Below, one piece after another: positions 16,935 to 23,714 of a stretch of 64,000 nucleotides of DNA. The translations under genes were made by a program, and so were the position numbers. The notes beneath the pieces are model-generated. The model was given only the letters and a program-made list of their open reading frames with translations, ran no database searches and was not told where the DNA came from. Source of the stretch: JAIVJG01 sp964236735 (GTDB lineage Bacteria; Acidobacteriota; Blastocatellia; Pyrinomonadales; Pyrinomonadaceae); contig CAXSFM010000006.1 in the NCBI GenBank assembly GCA_964236735.1, positions 186,001-250,000 on the forward strand, given 5' to 3'. Every line of letters begins with the position of its first letter. Within the stretch, counting starts at the first letter, position 1.

Positions 16935-18428
16935 TCAAGGCGTGATGATGCCGGCGAGCGCGGCGCGGAGTCTGTCCGCCGCTTCCGGGTGGCTCGACCT
17001 GAGACGCTCGGCGAAGTCCGCGAGGCTCGCATCGTCTGCGGCGAGCGCGTCGGCCAACTCACCGACGTTTGGCGCGGACGCCTTCGCTATCTTCAACACC
17101 GGCTCAGGCTGCGCCACCCCTTTCAACGCAGACGCGCTGCCGCCGGAGAGTTGGCCGCCCGCGCCGATCACTCCGCCCATAAAAGCCGACGTGGCGAAAC
17201 CGCGCGCGGCGGCGTTCAGTTGACCCTCGACGCGCGAGCGGACTTCGATATTTCCCTTGACGCTTCCTTCGACTTTGAGATTGCCATGCACCGTCACCGT
17301 GCCATCGTCGCTGATGGTCAGGCACGAATGAAACATCTCCTTCGGGTTGCCCGTCTCGTCTGTCCCCTTGAACCACGAGCCGACGACGACCTGATTTTTG
17401 CCCGCCAGTCCGCCCGGCGCGCTGCCTGCCATCTCGATGCGTAATTCCTCGACGCCGCCCTTCGCATCGGAGACGCGATAGATGCTCCACGGCGTCGCAC
17501 CGGGATCGCGCGCTGTCCCGGCCTCGAACTCAAGCGCGCCTCCCGCCAGCGTGAGATTGCCGTAGAGGCTCGCATCGTTTTTGATGCTGACCTCGCCGTC
17601 TTTATCAATGATGAGACGAGCTATCGCTGCTGGCTGCTGGCCGCTTGCGTCCGGTGGCGGCGGCAGCAGGCCGGGACAGTCGGACAGTTGCGTGTCATCG
17701 CCCTGTTGACTGGAGCGTTCATCGCGCGTGAAGACGGCGAAGCGGCTCGCATCATTCTCACGCTCCGCGCCGATCTGCACGCGCGCTCTGCCCGATGGCG
17801 CGATCACACTCTCTCCGACCAGCCCGATGTAAGGGCGGTCGGCGGCGTTGACCGAGACGGGCTGTTTCGTATTCGTCGGGTCGTTGATAATCTGGCCGAG
17901 AAAGACAGGCCAGGAGGAGAGAGCCGTGTCGGGCGGCGTGCGAAAGGGGCTGAAGTTGAGGTCGGCTGCGGGCACGCCGTCGGGTTGCCGGCGGGAGGTA
18001 GAGACAAGGGACGGCTTCGACAATTCGACGTGCGCCGCCTCCTGTGCGCGATAGAAAAGCGCGGCGTCCGGCTCGCCGCAGCCGGCGTAGCCCGCGGGCG
18101 GTTTGTCCTCGCTCACGAGGCCGTAGATGAGCCACACGTCGAGCGTCCGGCTGCCCTTGTCAACGAAGGCTTTCGCATTGAGCGGCTGCTTCTGCGACAG
18201 GACAAGCTCGCGCCCGTAGCCGTCAATCGCCACGCCCGGCTGCACGTAAAAATTCCCGTCCGCCAAGACCACTTCGAGGCCGCTCGCGATGCCCCAGGTG
18301 TGGTGCGCGACGTTGTGGCGGCGACGCATGGCGATGTGATAAGCCTGCTCGTCCGTAAAGTCCTGCGTGCGGAGGAACTGTCGCGGGAAGTAATGCACGC
18401 GCGTGATGCCGCTGCTGTTATCGCTCAT
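16935..18428 (-). CDS. eCIS-associated head-domain paralogue 4 (fibre-like tail)
   Basis: 497 residues. The first ~110 carry the head domain shared by four consecutive genes here: RVHYFPRQFLRTQDF, EQAYHIAMRRRH, TWGIASGLEV, VQPGVAIDGYGRELVL. A middle region (SSWPVFLGQI, APSGRARVQIGAE, ASRFAVFT) is strongly similar to the gene upstream. Further on, TVTVHGNLKVEGSVKGNIEV is the kind of beta-strand repeat seen in phage tail fibres, and the C terminus is a helical Ala/Asp-rich stretch. The protein is probably a particle-surface or baseplate-attached component; this is inferred from its position between baseplate and tape-measure genes. No domain name is claimed. Confidence 0.7.
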   Translation of the reverse strand: MSDNSSGITRVHYFPRQFLRTQDFTDEQAYHIAMRRRHNVAHHTWGIASGLEVVLADGNFYVQPGVAIDGYGRELVLSQKQPLNAKAFVDKGSRTLDVWLIYGLVSEDKPPAGYAGCGEPDAALFYRAQEAAHVELSKPSLVSTSRRQPDGVPAADLNFSPFRTPPDTALSSWPVFLGQIINDPTNTKQPVSVNAADRPYIGLVGESVIAPSGRARVQIGAERENDASRFAVFTRDERSSQQGDDTQLSDCPGLLPPPPDASGQQPAAIARLIIDKDGEVSIKNDASLYGNLTLAGGALEFEAGTARDPGATPWSIYRVSDAKGGVEELRIEMAGSAPGGLAGKNQVVVGSWFKGTDETGNPKEMFHSCLTISDDGTVTVHGNLKVEGSVKGNIEVRSRVEGQLNAAARGFATSAFMGGVIGAGGQLSGGSASALKGVAQPEPVLKIAKASAPNVGELADALAADDASLADFAERLRSSHPEAADRLRAALAGIITP

Positions 18429-18452
18429 CTGCTGCTGTCGCCCTCCTTCGGT

Positions 18453-20108
18453 TCAAGTGATGATGGCGGGAGGATTGATGACCGTGACGCTCGCGCTGTC
18501 GGTCGCGGCGAGGACGTTGGGTTGCGCCCCGACGCCGATGGCCGTGATGGAAATTTCGATCACTCCCTCGATGCCGCGCGGGTCGAAGGCGGGCAGGCTC
18601 ACGTCCTGCGCGCGCCCGGCTTCGAGATTGAATGGCGTGGCGGGAAGCTTCGCCCGCGTGGTGGCTTCGTTGAAGGTCACGTTCGCGTAAAGCTGCACGT
18701 CCGTGATCGCGCCCGCGCCGTTGTTCGTGACGCGGAAGGTGCAGAGCAGAGAAACCTGCGGGGTAATAATTAGACTGTTGCCGAGCGCATGAGCTGTCTG
18801 CTGCCCCGCCTGCGATTTCAAGTCTGTGATGAGGACGCCGAGTTCGCCCGTGTTGACGCCGCCGAAGAGCGCGTCCATCTGCTTCTCCGCCGAGACCACG
18901 CCGCGCGCCCATTGCTGGCTGAGAGCCGCGACGAATCGCGGGTCGTTCGCATCGGGCTTGACCGCGCCCTCGATGATTTGCCCTTCAACTTTCAACTTGC
19001 CGTTGATCGTCAAAGTGCAATCGGCGGAGAGCGTGACGCACGGAGTGAACGCTTTAGTGGTTGCGTCGCGCGTCCCGATGGACAGGCGGGAGAGCGTCTG
19101 GTCGCCTTTGTCTCCGGGATTGCCGATTTCAAAGCGTAGCTGCTGGACTGCTCCCCCGTTCTCTTTAACTTCCGTGCGATAGACCTGCCACGGCGCGGCG
19201 GCCTGCGGTGCAGCGGCGAGCGGAAGAAAGTTGAGAGCGCACGCCGCGCCGTCGCCGTCGAGGTGCTCGCGCATGAGCAAGCGCTGGCCGCCGAGCGTCG
19301 TGTTGCCGGCTATGATTGTTTTGCCCTCTTCATCTATCGCCAGACGCTCGACAAGTTTGCCCGTCTCATCTGCGACGAAGACGGCGAAGCGGCGCGTGTC
19401 GCTCTCAAGCTCGCTCCCGATTTGCACGCGCGCGCGGCCTGACGGCGCATTCACCGTTTCGCCCGCGAGCGTCGCGTATGCAATCGTTGCCGGGAGAATT
19501 TCGTAACCGTGCGGGTTTGCCGTTGTGCGCCTGATCGTGCCGAGCAAGACAGGCCACTCGGTTGCGGAATCGTCCGGCGAGGTTCTGTCCGGCGTGAAAG
19601 GTATGTCGTCGGACGACACTTCGACGGGTCGGCGCGGATCAATCTTCCGCGCGGGCGTCAGGCGCAGGCGAGACTGCTCGCGCCAGCGATTAGCCTGCCC
19701 CGCCCCGCAATCGAAGCGACCGCGTTGTTGCTGCGCCTCCGTCTCCGCGACGCGGTCATAGAAGAGCCACACGTCAACCGACTCGCTTCCAAGTCGCTCG
19801 AAGGCGTCGGGCGGAAGCGCGAGCGGCGATTCGATGAACAACTCTCGCCCGTAGCCGTCCACGGCCATGCCGGGACACACCACAAGGCCGTCCGCCGTCA
19901 AGCGAAGCGTCAGGCCGGCGACGACTCCCCAGCCGTGCGCGCCAGTGTGATGACGGCGGCGCATCGCGACGAGATAGGCTTGCTCGGCTTCGAGGTCGGC
20001 GGCGCGCACGACCTGTCGCTCGCGAAAGAGCGCGCGCGTGACGCCCCCCGTCACTGTCGCCGAGTCGTCAGCCGTTATCCCAGACGGCGTTTGGCTTCTT
20101 CGATCCAT
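18453..20108 (-). CDS. eCIS-associated head-domain paralogue 3 (fibre-like tail)
   Basis: 551 residues. The head domain is at about 25-125: RALFRERQVVRAADL, EQAYLVAMRRRHHTGAHGWGVV, VCPGMAVDGYGRELFI. The following 250 residues match paralogue 4 closely (EWPVLLGTIR, APSGRARVQIGSE, TRRFAVFVADETGKLVERL), so the two arose by a fairly recent duplication. LTINGKLKVEGQIIEGAVK is again fibre-like, and the C-terminal ~130 residues look like a beta-sandwich (ALGNSLIITPQVSLLCTFRV onward). The start overlaps the upstream gene by 34 bases, and the next gene starts 24 bases after the stop. Likely a structural or receptor-facing particle part; not proven by sequence. Confidence 0.7.
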   Translation of the reverse strand: MDRRSQTPSGITADDSATVTGGVTRALFRERQVVRAADLEAEQAYLVAMRRRHHTGAHGWGVVAGLTLRLTADGLVVCPGMAVDGYGRELFIESPLALPPDAFERLGSESVDVWLFYDRVAETEAQQQRGRFDCGAGQANRWREQSRLRLTPARKIDPRRPVEVSSDDIPFTPDRTSPDDSATEWPVLLGTIRRTTANPHGYEILPATIAYATLAGETVNAPSGRARVQIGSELESDTRRFAVFVADETGKLVERLAIDEEGKTIIAGNTTLGGQRLLMREHLDGDGAACALNFLPLAAAPQAAAPWQVYRTEVKENGGAVQQLRFEIGNPGDKGDQTLSRLSIGTRDATTKAFTPCVTLSADCTLTINGKLKVEGQIIEGAVKPDANDPRFVAALSQQWARGVVSAEKQMDALFGGVNTGELGVLITDLKSQAGQQTAHALGNSLIITPQVSLLCTFRVTNNGAGAITDVQLYANVTFNEATTRAKLPATPFNLEAGRAQDVSLPAFDPRGIEGVIEISITAIGVGAQPNVLAATDSASVTVINPPAIIT

Positions 20109-22315
20109 CCTGTTATTAAGTCCTCATTGACATCTGGAAGAATCTCCCTCAAACGCTCGTTTGATGTCGCCGCCAAGTCAGCGAAACTTTTGATCCCGGC
20201 CTTGTTAAGCGTCGCCTCGCGCGCTGGCCCGATGAGGTCTAAGTCCTTCAAATTGTCGGGCGCGAAGACGGGGTCGCGCGGCTCCGGCGTGATTCTTTGC
20301 AAGATGTTGAGCGTGTGGCTGTCTCGCGCTTCGACCGACTGGCCGTCAGCCGCCGTGCCCCTGACGACGACTTCGTTGCTGAACACACCTGCGGCGTTCT
20401 CCTTTACGTCGAATGGTTTCTCGAATCTCCTCTGCTGGTGCGCCGCAATCAAGACGCCGGCGGCAATCATTCCGAGCACGCTGTCTTTGACATCAACCGT
20501 CAGATCAACATCGCCGTCGTTCGAGACATAGAACATGTACAGCACTGTGTCGCCGACTCTGGCCTCCTGTTGCGAGGCGCTTTTCCTCACGCTGAGACCG
20601 GGATGCACCGGGCGCGAGATGTTGAGGCTGAAGGTGGCCGTTCTGGTGATCGTCTTTCCGTCGGCAGTCGTGCCCGTCGCCACCGCCTCGTTGCGGAATG
20701 GCGACGTGGCGTCCGGCGGCAAGGTGAACGGCGCGCTCAACGTGCGCGACTCGCCTGCGGCCAGCAGCCCGATGTTCTGCCCGAAATTTAGCCGCTTATC
20801 TTCGACGCGGACGTTTTGAAAGTCGCCCTCGCCCGTGTTCGTGATGCTGAAGAAGAAGTCCACAGTCTCGCCGGGAGCGGCGCGCGAGGCTTTGCAATCC
20901 TTCACAATCGTCAAGTCATAATTCGGCGGCGGCGGCGGCGGTGGCGGCGGTGCGGCGTTCGCGCAGAAACCGACGACGCGCTCGCCGAGCATCGGGCCGG
21001 CGTCGTACACCAGCGCGACGCGCTCCTCGTCGCAGTTGATGAAGAGATCGCAGCGCAGAGACTTCTCCAACTCGGCGAGCGTGGTTGGCAGCTTGAACTC
21101 CTGTCGGTTGACGCGCAGGCCGAGATCGTCGAGCGCGGGACACACCTCATCCCAACGATGCCAGATGAAGCGACCGACGTTGGCATAGCCGGGCGGCGCA
21201 GGCCAGCACTCAGGCTGAATGGGACGGCGATACGGCGGATAAGGGTCAATCGCCAGCACCTGACAGCCGCCGCCATCATCCTTCAACCGGAGCCACACGC
21301 GCGCGAGCGGCACGCCCGTGTCCGCGTCGCCGCAGCCCGCACAGTCGCAGTTGAGATAGGCGTTGCGACAGTCCTGCACGAGATAGAATATGAGCCTTGT
21401 CAGGCCGCGCTCGTCGGCGAGGTCTGCGTCCTTGAGAGCGGAAATCTTATCTTGCAGGTTAGAGAATTGTTGAAGCGGGTGACGGGCAATCCAGTTGAGC
21501 AGCCAGCGCCGCACGTCATCCGCCAAAAGCTTCGCGTCGCCCGCCGCCGTCTTCTGCGAGAAGCGACTGCGAAACTGCACGAGCACGTCGAGACATTTTT
21601 CGTAAGCCTCGTGCCAGCGCGCGGCGCGTGCCGCGACCGGGTTGCTGTTCGCGACGCCGATCTCGCAGGTGAGTTTGTAGGACTCCTGCGTCCGGCTGTA
21701 CTCGCATTCGGAGACCTGCTTGCATGAGCCGCGCCCCAAAGCGGTCGCCGGCTCGGACGGCTTCTCGTCGTAGCGCAGGAAGATGTCCACGGCTCGCACG
21801 CGGCTCGCGTCATCGCCGGATGTGTCGCCGGACGTGTCGCCGGTTTCATAAGCGTCCTCGCCGCCGGCGCGCGCGGGCGTTCCCATCCCGGCGCTTGTTT
21901 GGTCTCCGACGAGGCGACGCAGGTCAGCGCAAGGGTCTTGCTCCTCTCGGCAGCACGCGCTCAGGTCGAGCGTCGCCTCTTCGCAGATGATGATGTCGTC
22001 GCCGCAGCAACCGACGGCGTAGCCGGGCGAGACGGCGACGCGAACAGGGTGGCGCGCGTCTCCCGCGTAGCGCACGTCGAGTCCGCAGACGACGCCCCAG
22101 CCGTGCCGGTAGCGTGTCAGTCCGAACTTATCGCGCGCCCACCCGACGAGCGCCGAGAGGTCTGCGTCCGTCAAGAGTTGGCCGCAGAAGAAGCGCGGCT
22201 TGACGAGGCAGTCGAGTTGGCAGCACGTCCCTTCACAAGGAGCGCAGCCGCACGAGCATGTCTTCGCGGACTGCTCCCTCGCGGGCACGGTCAGGCTCTG
22301 CGTTGTGTTTGCCAT
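20075..22315 (-). CDS. eCIS-associated head-domain paralogue 2 with Cys-rich N terminus, beta-sandwich repeats and helix-hairpin-helix end
   Basis: 746 residues. It begins with a Cys-rich segment (C20, C22, C24, C27, C31, C32, C36), then the shared head domain (KPRFFCGQLLTDADL, HGWGVVCGLDV, VSPGYAVGCCGDDIII). After a ~350-residue middle part comes a run of nine prolines. Two tandem DUF11-like beta-sandwich repeats follow (YDLTIVKDCKASRAAPGETV...FSITNTGEGDF and LSVRKSASQQEARVGDTVL...FYVSNDGDVDL). The last ~60 residues form a helix-hairpin-helix-like unit (IGPAREATLNKAGIKSFADLA). Stalk-like repeats after a proline hinge suggest an extended fibre. It overlaps paralogue 1 by 25 bases. No function has been recognised for the head domain. 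Confidence 0.7.
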   Translation of the reverse strand: MANTTQSLTVPAREQSAKTCSCGCAPCEGTCCQLDCLVKPRFFCGQLLTDADLSALVGWARDKFGLTRYRHGWGVVCGLDVRYAGDARHPVRVAVSPGYAVGCCGDDIIICEEATLDLSACCREEQDPCADLRRLVGDQTSAGMGTPARAGGEDAYETGDTSGDTSGDDASRVRAVDIFLRYDEKPSEPATALGRGSCKQVSECEYSRTQESYKLTCEIGVANSNPVAARAARWHEAYEKCLDVLVQFRSRFSQKTAAGDAKLLADDVRRWLLNWIARHPLQQFSNLQDKISALKDADLADERGLTRLIFYLVQDCRNAYLNCDCAGCGDADTGVPLARVWLRLKDDGGGCQVLAIDPYPPYRRPIQPECWPAPPGYANVGRFIWHRWDEVCPALDDLGLRVNRQEFKLPTTLAELEKSLRCDLFINCDEERVALVYDAGPMLGERVVGFCANAAPPPPPPPPPNYDLTIVKDCKASRAAPGETVDFFFSITNTGEGDFQNVRVEDKRLNFGQNIGLLAAGESRTLSAPFTLPPDATSPFRNEAVATGTTADGKTITRTATFSLNISRPVHPGLSVRKSASQQEARVGDTVLYMFYVSNDGDVDLTVDVKDSVLGMIAAGVLIAAHQQRRFEKPFDVKENAAGVFSNEVVVRGTAADGQSVEARDSHTLNILQRITPEPRDPVFAPDNLKDLDLIGPAREATLNKAGIKSFADLAATSNERLREILPDVNEDLITGWIEEAKRRLG

Positions 22316-23694
22316 CTCTCCTCCTCCTCTCCTTCCTCATAAACCACCCGGAACCAACTCTCGAACGTCCCGCCGGGCACGCCGTCGCCGGTCGGGAGCA
22401 AGCCGCGAAGAAAGTTGCCGTCCACCGGATTGTTGTGACAGTCGAGCACGAAGTCGCACTTGAGCGTGACATAGACGACGTTGTCCACGATGCTGTTGCG
22501 ACGGTCGGAAGGGTCAATGTTGTCGGGGTCAATCGTGAAGACGACGCGGCATTCGTTGTTCGCGTCAAGCCCCGGCGGCTCGTGGCGCGGGTAGGGTAGA
22601 AACTCCACGTCGCGTTGCACTCCGCCGTACTGCACGACGAGGGTGTAAGGGCTGATGCCCGTGCCGTCGTCGGCGGGCAAAAGTTTGCGGTCGAAAGTAA
22701 TCTCAAGGCGACCGCCCATCTCCTCGTTCAACTCGGCGAGCGTGACCTCGCCGCCGTGCGGCCAGTTGATGCGAACGATGTGCGTCAGCAGGTGCGGCGG
22801 AGTCGGCAGTTGTGGCCGTCCCCTCGTGTCTATTTTGTAGCCGCGCTCCGGGTGTCGCGGGTCGTAAGAAATGAGCGCGAGCGGCACGTACTCGCCACAG
22901 GGACAGTCGGGGTCGAGGCACGAGCCGCCGGGGCCGGGCAGGTCTTCGTCGCAGTCGTCGCGGCATGGCGCGTGATGATGTCCGCGCGGGTCAGGCCAGC
23001 AGCCCTCCCGCTCGCGGTCGTAAGCGATGGCGACTAACTCGGCGCACTCGCGGACGCGGTTGGCCTCGGTGCGCGTCGGGTCGCACGCGCCGCTCTCACT
23101 GTAGAGAGCAGGGACGCGCTCGATCTCCTCCTCGACGTAGCGCAGCGACAGCAGCAGATATTCACGCCGCCGATACTCGTCGCCATCTTCACCGCCGTCG
23201 TCACCGTCTGCGTCGTGATCGCTTTCTTCGCCTTCGTCCTCATTCTCTCTCTCTTCAGATTCGACGGTCGCGTAGTCGGGCGGGGCGGGCGGGGGAATCT
23301 CCTTCCGTGGATGACGTGTCGGCTCTTCATCCGTCTCGCTCCTCGGCAGAGGCAACTCGAACGGCGTCGCGCAACGGAGAATCAACTCGCGCCCGCAACA
23401 GTCGAGGGCGACGCCCGGATGGACGATAATCCAGCGGCTCCCGCAATCGGGGTTCGGGTGGCGCGTGACGCCGAGTCCGCAGACGACGCCCCAGCCGTGC
23501 AGCAGGCGGTTGTGCAGGCGTTGGCGGCTCAGGAAGTACGCCTGCTCGTCCGCGAAGTCGCGCGCGGCCATGTACTTTCCCGTGAAGTAGCGATTGCGCT
23601 CGGCGGCGACGTAGCCGCACGCGCTCTGCCCTTCGCAGCGGCATTTATTCTTGTCCTCGCAACGGCATTTTTTTTGAGGCTCGCTTGTCCGCAT
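22291..23694 (-). CDS. eCIS-associated head-domain paralogue 1 with Cys-rich N terminus and acidic linker
   Basis: 467 residues. N-terminal cysteines C10, C12, C18, C20 and C26 (KKCRCEDKNKCRCEGQSAC) precede the head domain shared with the next three genes: RNRYFTGKYMAARDFADEQAY, LHGWGVVCGLGV, VHPGVALDCCGRELIL. A strongly acidic stretch (about 150-180, Glu/Asp/Gly/His) follows, then DPDCPCGEYVPLALI, and a C-terminal beta-rich domain in which EITFDRKLLPADDG and VTLKCDFVLDCHNNPVDGNFLRG resemble an Ig-like extracellular fold. It is the first of four tandem paralogues after the gpI baseplate gene. Possible roles are a baseplate decoration or fibre adaptor. Confidence 0.7.
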   Translation of the reverse strand: MRTSEPQKKCRCEDKNKCRCEGQSACGYVAAERNRYFTGKYMAARDFADEQAYFLSRQRLHNRLLHGWGVVCGLGVTRHPNPDCGSRWIIVHPGVALDCCGRELILRCATPFELPLPRSETDEEPTRHPRKEIPPPAPPDYATVESEERENEDEGEESDHDADGDDGGEDGDEYRRREYLLLSLRYVEEEIERVPALYSESGACDPTRTEANRVRECAELVAIAYDREREGCWPDPRGHHHAPCRDDCDEDLPGPGGSCLDPDCPCGEYVPLALISYDPRHPERGYKIDTRGRPQLPTPPHLLTHIVRINWPHGGEVTLAELNEEMGGRLEITFDRKLLPADDGTGISPYTLVVQYGGVQRDVEFLPYPRHEPPGLDANNECRVVFTIDPDNIDPSDRRNSIVDNVVYVTLKCDFVLDCHNNPVDGNFLRGLLPTGDGVPGGTFESWFRVVYEEGEEEERWQTQRRA

Positions 23695-23714
23695 CGTGCG
23701 TCTCCTTAATGACC

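Noticed and set aside
15814..17223. 469-codon plus-strand frame across the tape-measure-like gene
   Set aside because: Shadow frame over two coupled minus-strand genes; low-complexity Arg/Ala/Glu composition.
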